64,000 nt of DNA from Amoebidium appalachense (taxonomy: Eukaryota; Ichthyosporea). A model generated the notes under the pieces. That model was not told the DNA's origin. It worked only from the letters and a program-made list of their open reading frames with translations, and ran no database searches. The stretch is taken from contig CAVNZM010000014.1 of NCBI GenBank assembly GCA_963693365.1, positions 2,852,001 through 2,916,000 of the forward strand, written 5' to 3'. Within the stretch, counting starts at the first letter, position 1. Every line of letters begins with the position of its first letter. Below, piece by piece: positions 11,864 to 35,397 of this stretch. The position numbers were made by a program, and so were the translations under genes.

Positions 11864-14158
11864 ATGGCTGGTGTGTTCCGGGTTCCCTCCGCGCTTTCCC
11901 CTACCGGCCAGTCTATCCCCCTTGCTGCCTCCTTCTTCGGCTCCCGCCAACAAGATCACGCTCTCTTGTTCTGGGTGCTCCTCTGTGGTGAATGTTTCTT
12001 TTGTTTTGTCCATCTCTCCTCTTTTTCTCTCGCCCCTACCACCCTTCCTGGCCTCTCCTATCTCAAGTCGGGTACGGGAGCAACACGTGGGCAGGCAAGA
12101 GGGGGGCTTTAATTTTTTTTTATTTTTTTTGGGGGGGGGGGGGGGGGGGGAAGGGGGGCAGGGGGGCAGGTGGGGGGGGGGGGGGGGAGGGGGAAAACAG
12201 ATATCCAGAAACAGCCTTTTTACAGCAGGCTTTGCCTGGTTTAAACCATCTCAGTAGTTCTTTTTTTTTTAAACCCCTCCCACCGCCTGTGTGTAACACA
12301 TGTTCCTCTCTCCAGATCAAAGCCCCTTTCTGGCCCTCCTCCCAGAGCTCGTCATTCGCATCATCCGGAGGCTGCGGCTGGCTGACAGAAAGGCCTTTTC
12401 GCTGGTCTGCCGTCGATTCTGCGCTCTCGCACGGTCTCCCCAGGCCGGGCTGGTGAGCTTTCCTGTTTCCTTTTCTGAGTTGCAGCGTAGGGGCGTTAAT
12501 TGCCAGGTCGGTACCGTGGCATGCGGCGATCCGTTGTGTGACACTTGATTTCAAGGGGGTGAGCGACACGCATCCGGAGGGCGAACAAGTTTTTCTGGCT
12601 ACTGTCCGACAGATTTCGTTACTTCCAAATTTGAAACGCGTGTACGTGACATGGTACGGAGCAGACGGTACAACCTGGGAATTATCTTTTCTAAAGTCGT
12701 TGTTCGAAACCGCCGGAAGCAAATTGAGGGATGTTGAACTTTATTTCGCCAACAACCCAAGTCGCCAGACGTGTTGGGAGCTCATCGAGACGATTTTGGA
12801 ACACTGCACACGGATGGAAGACTTGACGGTGCGTGCTGGCGGACTTCCGAACATTCAACGTTTGCATCTCCCGCGAAACGGCAACATGAAAGGGCTGGAA
12901 TATAGCGCCGAAAGCTGCCGGTTGCTGGAAATGTTGCTTTCAGCGTTCCCAAACCTCGAGCACTTAGACTCTAGTGTGAGCGGTGAAGCGACTCTTAATT
13001 TGGCGGATGCGCAACTTCCGAACCTCGCCCACGTGAAAGTGTGCATGGAGGATGCAGCCGGTAGCGACCACACGCTAGTGATTCCCTGGTGGCCCAAGTT
13101 GGAGGTGATAGAGGTTGATGCGGCTCAACCGGTGAATGTAGAGATGCTGGGAGCATGCCCACGCCTACGCCACGTCACTCTGTACCCCCGACGGGTTGCC
13201 GGGTGGTTTACCTTATTTTCAATCGGATCGGTTGGAGTCGTTTGTGCTCCAATGTAACACAACACCCATAGATATGGACTTGCTAGGATCGCTGTCATTT
13301 CTATCGGGCCAAGCACAAACACTGAAAGAGCTGACACTTAGGTCCTATGAGAATGTTGAAAACATGCGCCTTGATGCACTTCCCTTTTCAAGCCCTCACC
13401 AGCCTTTGGCTGTCATACGTTGTGTGCGCAGTTAGGCCTCATACTGTAGCGTGCAACGAGTTGGTTTTGGATCATCACCCACACCTTTCCACTCTAAATT
13501 TGGTAGAAGTGTCTAATCTGGCATGCATCAAACTAACATCATCACACAAACACCTTAGGACCCCACTCAAAAACGACCCAGTCTATGGCTTTCTTGCCCA
13601 CTGCGACGCACTAGAAGAATTGACGATTGACGGTGCTATCGATTTAGAAATGCACCTTCTCCGCCCACCCACCTCGCTAGTGCGTCTGTCGTTGCATGAC
13701 GTTGGCAACGCGACACCTGGCACCGCACTTTTCCCACTCAATCTCCCAAAGCTGCATTATTTCCATCGACCATTGCCCATCACTTCGTTCACTCGGAAAT
13801 GCTCCGCCCACTGCCGGTGCCCTAACCCGTGTGGAACTGAAGAATTGCAGTCGATTAAATGACATTGGTCTCCTGCGACACATTCCCAGCATCCAATCGC
13901 TTACACTCGTCGATGTGGATGGGATCCGGACGCTGGATGCATTGGCAGGGCATGAGAATCGGTCCGTGGTAAGGATCGGGTCACCCGAAATCGACATATC
14001 GGCCTTGGCTTTGTGCCCCAAAATCGGTCTCAAAATCAGTCCGCAATTGTTCCTTTTTATGCTCATACACAAGGGAAAGGGGCGCAAGGAACGAACAACA
14101 AGAGATGCGCATTGCTCGCTTCCGGCAGGCAATCAAGGAGAGGCTGGCCCCACGATAG
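11864..14158 (+). CDS. F-box/leucine-rich-repeat protein with about five +1 frame changes
   Basis: Proposed exons: 11864-11987 (MAGVFRVPSALSPTGQ...), 12316-12452 with the F-box (LLPELVIRIIRRLRLADRKA, then FSLVCRRFCAL), and 12486-14158 with LRRs; an ATG at 12300 is an alternative start. The last 1.67 kb has no single frame. Coding moves +1 near 12490 (GGGG), 13185 (CCCCC), 13385 (TTTT), 13760 (TTT) and between 14016 and 14058 (CCCC, AAAA or TTTTT). Each time one frame ends inside an LRR and the next continues the repeat, e.g. PRLRHVTLYP to LESFVLQCN, LDALPF to ALTSLWLSYV, and LPKLHY to IDHCPSLRSLGN. The likely end is MRIARFRQAIKERLAPR then TAG at 14156-14158. F-box proteins usually act as substrate receptors of SCF ubiquitin ligases. 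Either a young pseudogene, a locus with homopolymer base errors, or one needing recoding. Confidence 0.65.
12453..12485 (+). other. 33-nt spliceosomal intron in the F-box gene
   Basis: Starts gtgagctttcc and ends ttctgagttgcag, with a pyrimidine-rich middle. The length is a multiple of three, so splicing is not forced by frame; the splice-site quality is the evidence. Confidence 0.55.
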
Positions 14159-14256
14159 GTAACAACCCTCCCCTCTTCCTCCCCCCCCCCTCTCCCCTCA
14201 CACCCCTCCCCCAACGCACACACAGAGAGAGAGTGAGAGGGAGGGGGGGGGGGGGG

Positions 14257-14329
<73 letters not shown>

Positions 14330-14578
14330 TCACCGCTTACCACCACCACCACCACACACACACACGTGCGCACACAGGCACAGGCACGCGCGCGCACACA
14401 CACACCCGTGCACACACACAGGCACACGCACACACACATGTGCACATGCAGATGCACATGGGCGCACACACTCTTACACACGCACAAGCTCACACACGCC
14501 AATGCTTACCGTGTTTTTACGTCCCGAATTTATACTTCCCAATAACCCCCCCCCCCCCCTCCCCCCCCCCACCCAACC

Positions 14579-14629
<51 letters not shown>

Positions 14630-15340
14630 TCTGATAAACCTAGGTCTCTATACCAGTGCACATATGCACACCAACAATCCCCCGGTTGCTCAGTCCACTA
14701 TCTACATGTATGTATACACTGCCAGATGTCTGTCACCCCCTCCCCTTCCCCCTCCCACCCCCACACACCCACCACCACCCGCCCAACCGACGTGCGTGCG
14801 CGCCACCCACCCACCCAAGACCCCACCCCCACCCCACCGTTAGGCACATACACACGCCGCAAGCACAGGTTTGCACACACGCACACATACTCTAACTTGC
14901 TTTCCCAAGCCCTGTGCCCTTGATATTCCTCGTTTAAATTGTTTTCTCGCTTCCTCCCCCCCCCCCCCCCTTCCCCCCCCCCCAACCCCCTCTCTCCCCG
15001 CCTCCCCCCTCCCCCCCCTTTCTCCCCCTCCTCCGTATCTCTATCTACTATCTGTCACACCCTCCATCTCTCTCCCGCTCTCCATCCCTCCCTCCCTCCC
15101 TCTCTCTTTCTCCCTCTGTCCCCCCCCTCCCCCTCCCCCCCCTTTTTCTCTCTAGCTCTCGCTCGCTCTCTCTCCCCCCCCCCCCCCCCTCTCCCCCCCC
15201 CCCTCCCCCCTTTCTCTTTCTCTCCCTCCCTCAATATATGTGTGTGTGTGTGTGATGTGTGTGTGTGTATCCCTCCCCCCCTCTCCCATCCTACCTCCCT
15301 GCCCTTTTTTCGCTCCCTTTCTCGCTCTTTTCCCCGCCTC

Positions 15341-15372
<32 letters not shown>

Positions 15373-15515
15373 ACTTCCCCTTCCCCTACCCTTTCCTTGC
15401 CTTTGATTCATCATGATATTCAATGATCGGTGTTGTATTCCGACATGTGCACGTTTGCCTGCAAACAAACTGGGATCCGGGCACGTGCGCGGGCACACAC
15501 CCACGCACTCTTCCA

Positions 15516-15568
<53 letters not shown>

Positions 15569-15608
15569 GCCACACACACACACTCTCTCTCTCTCTCTTC
15601 TCTGTCTC

Positions 15609-15639
<31 letters not shown>

Positions 15640-15703
15640 GTCTCTTTCTTTCTCTCTCTCTCTCTCTCTCTTCCACATACACTTACATGCGCACGCACGC
15701 GCG

Positions 15704-15758
<55 letters not shown>

Positions 15759-15762
15759 TTCT

Positions 15763-15829
<67 letters not shown>

Positions 15830-17102
15830 GGTGTCTGTGTACACGTATCATTCATGCCTCTTTCCTTTCACTCACCCGATATTCCCTCAAGTGGTCATGT
15901 GTAAGTGTTGATACCGGCAACAAATCTGCAGCAATGGAAGACTTCTCCTCCCAGTCAGTCAACACAGGAAGGAATGGCGATCTTTTTTTTTTTTGCTTCT
16001 TTTCCCTCTTTCTTTCTCTCTCTCTTTGTTTTTTTGTTTTGTTTTTTGTGTGCGCGTGTGTGTGTGCTGGGGCTTTTTCCTTTCTCTCTTTTTTTCTTGC
16101 TCTCCCTAATCTTCAATATTTATTTCAATACTTATTTTTTGTTTGTTTTTTGTGTGCTGGGAGGGGGGACCCCGGGGGATGGGGGGTGGGGGGGGTGGGA
16201 GGAGGAGGGGGGGGGGGGGGGGGACGGGGGGAGGGGGAGTCGTTGTGCAGGTTGTAGTGGTTGGTTATTAGACAGTGAATTGACCTAACAATCTGAGATG
16301 ATACATACGGTTTGTTCATGGCACAAACCCTGATTGCTTTTGGAGAACTCTGTGCTAGGTATGCCAATGTGTGCCCTTCCCTAGTTTTTTCATGTGCATG
16401 TGAGGACAATCCAGGTGCTGAAACCACGGGGGTGCTATTTAACGGCATTTTGGTGAGCGTTTTTCTCTTTTTTTTTTTTTTTTCTTTCATTTATATATTT
16501 CATGCCATGGATATTCATAATAGAATTTTCCGACCGGTTGCAATACTTCTGATTGGATTAGGTTGAATATATAATGTACATAGGTACTGGTGTTCACACA
16601 CTGTGTGCAAAGGTTGGCTGTGCATGACAACCGACTTAACTGCAAACTCATTTGGGAGATATCTTACTACTGAGGCTGTATTGTAATATATATTATGTAT
16701 GAAAATACACACGCTCAGCGCTCTGAAAATAAAATGGAAACATACTGCATACAAAAGAGATTTGAGTGTTTCCACGTGCTGTGCCTTGTTACGTACGACA
16801 CCATATTCCTACTTTTTTGTTTGTTTTACACATGTATGTAAAGTATGAATAACAGTGTGGATGATCAGGACTGGCCAAAGTGGCCCCTACTATTCATATC
16901 AGAAACACTCATAAAGGTGTTCTGGAAAAGCTCCAGCAATAAACTGGGCATTGGGGTCTGAGCCACGGTGCACGTGGGATACAGTACGCATTGTGCACGT
17001 GCGCACGTGTTCACATGCACGTTCATATGCATGTTCATCATACACACACACATACGACACACACACACACACATACGACACACACACACACACACACATA
17101 CG

Positions 17103-17137
<35 letters not shown>

Positions 17138-17270
17138 CACACATGCACACACACACTGCCCCCCTCCTCCTCCTCCCCCCACCCGCCCCCCACCCAACCA
17201 CCACCACCACCACCACCACACACACACACACACACATAACCATCTACACGCACGCACACACACACACACA

Positions 17271-17334
<64 letters not shown>

Positions 17335-17914
17335 ACAACCACCACCAACACCATCACCACCACACACGCACACACACATTGGCCCCTCACACACGCAAAC
17401 CCACGTCACAGTTTGTGCAATGAACTAGGCGTTGGTTTCGGGTCCGGATCCACGGTGGAATACTGTGTGCACGTGTTTGTGTTCATGCGCATGTGCTATA
17501 TCGGGACCCCCCAGTGGTGCGGCATTGGAATGAGAACCACGGCAGTCACCGATCAAGAGAATCTGATAAAGTGTTCGATGGCGATTTTTGATGTGCGCAT
17601 ATATGCATAATTTCCGATTGTACACCCTCTACCTGCACGTTCAACCCCTTGAATGGTGTGGCTGCAGGCATGCTTGCACGTAGTGTAATGGCCTGATCTA
17701 CACACAGTCATGCATACACATATGCAAACATGTGCCCACCACCCCCCCCCCCCCCCCCCCCCCCCCTCCCCTCCCCCCCATTCCCCTCTCCCCCGGGGCC
17801 CCTCCCCCATCCGCCCAACCATACACGTACACATGCACAAAACGCACACATGCACACATACATAAATGTGCACACACAAACACACACACACAGTGTCACG
17901 TGCACGCACACACG

Positions 17915-17965
<51 letters not shown>

Positions 17966-19312
17966 GTACACACACACACACACACTGTGCCCCCCCCTCC
18001 CCCCTCCCCCTCCCCCCCCCCCCAACACACACACACTGCCCCCCCACACACACAAAAACTCCTCACACGCACGTGCACGCGCACTTACACGCACGCGCAC
18101 GTACGCAACGTGAACCCACAAATACACACACACACACACATGTACACACACACACACACATGCCCACACAGAACATACACAATACACCCAATTCGCTCTG
18201 GGCACATCTGCATCAAATGTAAAGTCAAGAGGTACTCGGGCCCCATGGAATGAACAAGCAACCGAATTTCAAATTTATTATTCAGAACTTCCATGCACTT
18301 GTTTCACAGTACTAGTTTCGAGTTTTGTGTTTGACTTATGGATATCGAAACGTGTGCGTGTATTCCAGTGTGTGTATGTGTGTGTTGTGTGTGTGTGTGT
18401 TTGTGTGTGGTGGGGTCATCATGGTGGTGATGGAGGAATTGGGGGGGGGGAGGGGGGGGCGGCTAATAAGTATTTACTCATTGGTACGGAGCCACAGTAC
18501 ACAAACCACCATTCACCACTGTGATATATAACCGTTGAATGGAAGGCCTTCGGGAAGAAACACTTTCTTCGGGACACCGGGCATTTATGTTAAGGGCTCG
18601 TTCCATAGATCTTTCAGTGAATACGTGCAACTTTTATTTTGTTTGTTTCCTTCTTTCAGTGCGTGAGCAAATCAATTAAAGCACTATCATTAGGACACCC
18701 ATCTAAAATAAACGTACATTCAATTAATAATTAATTAATTAAAAAAAAAAAACAAAAAAAAACAAAAAAAAAAAAAACAACCATGTCAAATGCAACAAAG
18801 CTTCGATATTACAGGCATTCAATCAAACACTAGGAACAAGGTTTCATTCGGCATTACTCATCTAGATCTGCTATTGATAACAAGAGATTTCGGGAACCCC
18901 GATTCCGCGTGTATAGTATGACATTCCAATTGAAAAAGACGGATAAACCACATTCATTCTACATGTAGAATAAGTGGCGCCGAAATGGTACTACGGGCGT
19001 AACAACAAATTTAAAGCATACATTCAATCAAAAACGAACCTTGGCTACTGTATAGCAATCGGACAGGAATCTTCGCAACAACAACTGGCAGCAACCAACC
19101 AAAATAAATAAACGACCACGGCCATCTAGGTGTTTCTAGATGGCCGTGATAAACGACATAAACCTGAAACAAGCACGAGCCGTTGAATACGTGTAAGAGT
19201 TCTTAGGGGGTTCAGAGTATCAATCGATACTACTTGCCTCCTGACACCTACCGGCTCCTCCTCCCCCCCCCTCCCCCCCCCCCCCCCCCAAACACACATA
19301 CACTCCCGCCCG

Positions 19313-19360
<48 letters not shown>

Positions 19361-19461
19361 CCGGCACACACACACACACACACACATACAATATGCATAT
19401 CCCAGCATAAACAACAAGTTCAACTAAGTCGCTTTATAATATATTGGAATAGGCGGATTGG
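14159..19461. other. Convergent intergenic region rich in microsatellites
   Basis: Between the 3' ends of the F-box gene and the zinc-finger gene. Main tracts: (GA)n 14260-14325, (AC)n 14578-14626, C-rich 14956-15390, (CA)n/(CT)n 15520-15670, (CA)n 15715-15752 and 17050-17150, C run 17276-17334, (CA)n 17920-17960 and (AC)n 19316-19357. Non-repetitive islands at 16250-16980 and 18180-19250 contain no frame I can assign. An AATAAA at about 16730 lies on the plus strand. Sequences near 16938-16995 and 17418-17475 are a diverged duplicate. Confidence 0.6.
19117..19148. terminator. Perfect 13-bp hairpin beyond the zinc-finger gene
   Basis: Arms CACGGCCATCTAG (19117-19129) and CTAGATGGCCGTG (19136-19148) pair without mismatch around a 6-nt loop. 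It lies about 310 bp after the stop codon of the minus-strand gene, in the gap between convergent genes. A role in 3'-end formation is possible but not shown. Confidence 0.45.
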
Positions 19462-30994
<11,533 letters not shown>

Positions 30995-32518
30995 CTACGG
31001 CCTACATACAAAAGGCAATCCAGCCTTAAACCCCGCTCTCTTAATCCTCTCTCCATTCGCCTGCTTAAGGGCGCACCTTCCATTATGATCACGCGTCCAC
31101 GCACGACACCTCTCCTCCACATCACACATGCGTGCGCAATCGGCAACAGACTCCGAGTCAAAAGTCATGTACGAAACACCGGCGATATCGGTATCGTTAA
31201 GGGTCCACGCCACCTCGTCAAACTGCCGTGGGTTAGCCGCGAGTTGCCACTGCCTTAAAGCTCCCATAGTTATTGGGATTCCCGCCTTGGCTGCGAGGGT
31301 CTCCGCCTGCCGCAGTGCTAGAATGTTTTGCGGCGCCATTTTGTGGAAGCTAATTGGTCGGTCGCACGGGCCATCCTCCACCCACGTGGGGTTGGCATCC
31401 ACGTGTTTGATGTTGCGGCTGTGGAACCCACGCACTTCCGTGACGAGAATACCCATGTCTCGCATGCACAGGCCCACGCGAATATCGCCCGCCCAACACG
31501 ATTCATATTTGGTGATGCATTTGTCGGCGTTTTCGATTAGCCGTAGCATGGCCGCTCGAGAAAGAACAATTCCCGCACCTCCCTGCGCAAACATTGGTCC
31601 CTCACCATATTTGGTAACTCCATCGCAGCCGGCAAAACGATTCGCTTCGCCAAAGTAATGCGGTTGGGAGCTGTTCTGCGCGGCGAGAAAGTCGATGAGG
31701 TTATCCAAAAATATGTATGTGTCGTCATCCGCCATGACATACCATTCCGCGTGGGGAAAAGTTTCGTACAAAAGGCGGAACCCAGGGAGGTTTTTGTGCG
31801 CGTCGTTTTTCCAACCGTCCGAGCCCGATGACCCCGGTCCCTGCGTGGGCAATGGGAGCGAACGTAGACTGCTCAGCACGTTGTTGATCTCTATACCATC
31901 CGCTGTTTTGGTTTTGCTATCGCCGATAAATATTCTATTTGGCACACGGTCCGTCCATGAATACCTTACGGCGAATAGGCGTGTGCGCGCTACTTCCGCT
32001 CCGGTTTTCACGGCCACCGCCACCTTACTGCGCAGGAATGTGTTGGTTGCTTGACGTTGCTTTTGATACGCCTCTGACGGGCTCTCATTCTGAACGGGGT
32101 TGGTTTTTTGCGACGAGGGAGCCTGCATTTTGGGGCTCTCCGTTGCGTGGGCGGGGTTTGTGAGGGAACTGCTTGGCTTTGGAATGGGTACGACCGCGGG
32201 AAGGATTGTTGTTGACTCGATCGAAACATTTGAGTCCAGTGGATGGGTGGGTTGGTTTGGCTGTGTGCACATTCCCATCCTAGTTTGGGTCCAACCAAAA
32301 AACTCAGTTTTCAAAAATCTGATTGTGCCTATTGTTGATGTTCCCTGCATGTGCATGCAAACAACTGCAACTGCAGATAAGAGAATCACAACTCTTAGAA
32401 TATTTCCAAATGAAGCGAAAAAATAGCCCAAATTGAACGAGTAGGCGGACATTGACGCCCGTCTTCTGGCACCCGGGCTGGTGATTGACTTTGTATGCTC
32501 CATCATTATATTCGTCAT
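30995..32518 (-). CDS. Type II Golgi GT31 glycosyltransferase (C1GalT1/Fringe-like) with C-terminal PAN/apple module
   Basis: Single exon, 507 residues. A hydrophobic segment at about 33-57 after a short basic N-terminus is a signal anchor. A Ser/Pro/Thr-rich stem follows to about 155. The catalytic region at about 165-415 has the GT31 pattern: RIFIGDSKTK, FRLLYETFPHAEWYVMADDD with the metal-binding DDD at 264-266, GGAGIVLSRAAM at 313-324, and a WAGDIRVGLC / FHSRNIKHV stretch. The C-terminal 60 residues hold five Cys (461, 465, 471, 482, 505) and CRAWT, typical of PAN/apple modules, which bind sugars or proteins. GT31 enzymes transfer Gal, GlcNAc or GalNAc from UDP-sugars in the Golgi; the substrate here is unknown. 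The ATG at 32518 is the first in frame. This 1.5-kb frame has no interruption, which matters when judging the frame changes in the F-box gene. Confidence 0.85.
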   Translation of the reverse strand: MTNIMMEHTKSITSPGARRRASMSAYSFNLGYFFASFGNILRVVILLSAVAVVCMHMQGTSTIGTIRFLKTEFFGWTQTRMGMCTQPNQPTHPLDSNVSIESTTILPAVVPIPKPSSSLTNPAHATESPKMQAPSSQKTNPVQNESPSEAYQKQRQATNTFLRSKVAVAVKTGAEVARTRLFAVRYSWTDRVPNRIFIGDSKTKTADGIEINNVLSSLRSLPLPTQGPGSSGSDGWKNDAHKNLPGFRLLYETFPHAEWYVMADDDTYIFLDNLIDFLAAQNSSQPHYFGEANRFAGCDGVTKYGEGPMFAQGGAGIVLSRAAMLRLIENADKCITKYESCWAGDIRVGLCMRDMGILVTEVRGFHSRNIKHVDANPTWVEDGPCDRPISFHKMAPQNILALRQAETLAAKAGIPITMGALRQWQLAANPRQFDEVAWTLNDTDIAGVSYMTFDSESVADCARMCDVEERCRAWTRDHNGRCALKQANGERIKRAGFKAGLPFVCRP

Positions 32519-33783
32519 TTATTCTTTGTGTAAGTGTAGTATCGTGTATGCCAAAACATGTATCATTTAATAAACTCTGAAGTGCATGTGACGAGGAAAT
32601 GACGTGCGCGCATGCATGTGAGGAAAATAACACCGCGAGCTGGTATAAATATCTTGGAGTGGATCTCAGACAGAAAGCTTCTAAATGATTACGTGGTATC
32701 AATGAGCAAGGGGCTGATTTGTATGTATATGATACCATGTGATTCGAGCATGGGTTGTTCCATTCACTAGTTGCTAGCTCGGCATCGCATCAGCATGATA
32801 CCTGCAGTCTGTACACGTACATGTGTTCTGTGTATCATGGTGGTGAGAGCTGGTGGGTTTTATATAACGCACAGGAATTTGTGAGTTCTCTGTGATCTGT
32901 TTTAGAATTCTACGTGACGTCAATTACCTCAGTTTCAAGAATAGAGTAGGTGTGTAGTGACTAAAAGAGAATGAGGCTCCGGGCTCGGAGTCGGACGTCG
33001 CGATCTGGATGCTCAATCCAGGGATCCAATCAGCGCACGGTGCAATCTCGACCAATCATTTGGGTCTTAAAAGCAAGATGCCACTTATCCCAGGAGCCAA
33101 TGAATAGCGTTCTATTTATGCCTCAGTGCATTCCAGTCTCTCCCGGGGCCCGGATCCGGCCCGGGGGTGACATGCACAGCCCTGGGACGTTCACACACGT
33201 GGTAACGGTGGCATGCAGATGCGCACGAGCAGCCCTAAATAATAGTGTTTATGTTAATAGTGTTTATATATGTACATACGCTTAGGGTCTTACTAATGTT
33301 TCGTGTCTTTAAAGCACCACCGTATATTGTGTATTCGTTGTATAATATACTGTTATCGTTAGGTAAATGAACACGTCATGGGGCCGTCCGCCTCCTGAGA
33401 ACACGTGCGGATTCAAGTGCACACCGATGCATAGCTGCCCGGGCATGCACGATTTATTGTTGGTGTCCTGGAATGTGTTCACATGTACATCATGGTGGGG
33501 TTGTGTGACACGGGAGACTCAGACTTCCAGATGTCTACGAACAATGAAGGGCGTTCTGTTATTCGGTTTTTATCTCTCCCATGCATGTGTTCGACATATA
33601 CTACCTAAGTTTACTGGGAATCCGAAACCCTCCTTCGTACCAAAAACACAACAAAGCCAAAAATGGGTGGGATGGATGACAAAATCCAGTCAGTCTACCG
33701 GGCGGGAGAGGGCCCGGGGGGAGGGGAGGGGAGGGGGGAGGGGGAGGGAGGGAGGGAGGGAGGGAGGGAGGGAGGGAGGGAGG

Positions 33784-33850
<67 letters not shown>

Positions 33851-33910
33851 AAGGGAAAGAAATACGGAAGTCTCATGGGTGAAGGGGGGAGAGGGAGGGG
33901 GCGAGGCAGG

Positions 33911-33953
<43 letters not shown>

Positions 33954-34255
33954 GAGGGAGAGAGAGAGAGAGAGAGAGAGAAAGCGAGATGGGGGGGGGG
34001 GGGGGGGGAGGGGAGGGGGAGAGAGAGAGAGAGAGAGAGAGAGAAACACAATTAACTTTACCCGCCCCCCCATCCCCCCCTCCCCTCCCCCCCCCCCCCC
34101 CCCCCCCCCCCTGGTGAGCCCGAGAGGGTTGATGGTTATCCCAATATTCTAATATTTCCTTTCTATCTTATCATGGCCGACAACAGTAGAATGTGAGTGA
34201 CAACCAGTATCAAAGACACTATCCAACCAAACTGCTACAGAGCCGGGTGTTATAT

Positions 34256-34307
<52 letters not shown>

Positions 34308-34630
34308 CCGGACACACACACACCAAAAGGCCTTTTTCCACTTAAACCCGAAGTCTTGGACAACAGGTGAAGACGCTACCGAATCAAAATGAAGAGCAGG
34401 AAATCAGGGGGAAAAAAATAATCGTAGGCAAAGAAACTAGGAAGGGCATTCACATCATGCTGCAACCATTACACCCACAAAAGCCTACGGTATTCGTTCC
34501 GAATTGCGAACATGTCAAGTTTAGCCACAAGCTCACGACGTCGTGTGTGTATGGTACAAGCACATGCACACATACAATCCACATTTTTACCCGAGGGCAT
34601 CTAATTTAGGATATCCAATGCATTGTATAT
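32519..34630. other. Intergenic region between the glycosyltransferase and parvin
   Basis: 32519-33660 is mostly unique sequence and should hold the glycosyltransferase promoter. 33716-34120 is (GGGA)n, (GA)n, poly-G and C-rich. A C run of about 51 nt lies at 34256-34306. 34310-34630 is unique and includes the parvin 3' flank. No gene is supported. Confidence 0.6.
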
Positions 34631-34754
34631 CTAGTCTACGTGACGATATTTCATGAAGATGTTGTAGAGCATACGGAAGAGGGTTTTTTTGTCTTGCCCC
34701 ACGATGGCTGTGGATGAAACAAAAAGTCAGCAGGTGGCCTGACGAACTGCACAC

Positions 34755-34793
<39 letters not shown>

Positions 34794-34865
34794 ATCACTT
34801 TTCCAGTTTCCCGTTGTGTAAACACTGCTATCAGTCTTTGTTCATCGTATCCCACTACCTCTTGT

Positions 34866-34908
<43 letters not shown>

Positions 34909-35366
34909 TCACGTGCGTGCGTGCATGTTTGTGTGTGTGTGTGTGTTGAGCCTTTGTGATTCATACAGGAACTGCCAATAAAAATCAATAAAGGAAGACT
35001 CACGAATGTAACGAAGCAAGAAAGGTATTGTGCAAAAAGCAGTGTTGAAGATGTCGGAGATCCCCCGTTCCCCCCTCCCCCCCTCCCTCCCTCCTGCACA
35101 CTCTTCCCCGTCCTCCCTCCCCCCCCCCCCCCCCCCCCGGTCCTCCTTTCTCCTCCCCCTCCCACGCCCTCCCCCTCCCCCCCCCCCCCCCCCCCCCCCC
35201 ACCACCACCATTCCGTATCGACCTTCAAGCATACACACATACACGCATGCAACCATCTCTGGAACCTTTCCCCCCCCCCCCCCCCCCCCCCTGCCCCGCC
35301 CCGCTCCCCCCGATACATATTGCATGTGTGATCTATGCTTCTCCTAGTGGTCAACCCCCCCGGTCA

Positions 35367-35397
<31 letters not shown>

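Noticed and set aside
13195-13237. 43-nt GT-AG intron as explanation of one F-box frame change
   Set aside because: It would keep phase, but the removed bases encode LPYFQSDRLES in the next frame, part of a good LRR. A one-base change in CCCCC explains more. Not fully excluded.
13343-13403. 61-nt intron as explanation of the third F-box frame change
   Set aside because: Phase fits, but removing it would delete a well-formed LRR (RLDALPF to ALTSLWLS) and the donor is weak.
16312-16566. Plus-strand ORF starting MFMAQTLIAFGELCARYANV
   Set aside because: It has a possible donor (TTTTG gtgagc), but no partner exon, no family resemblance and it runs into poly-T.
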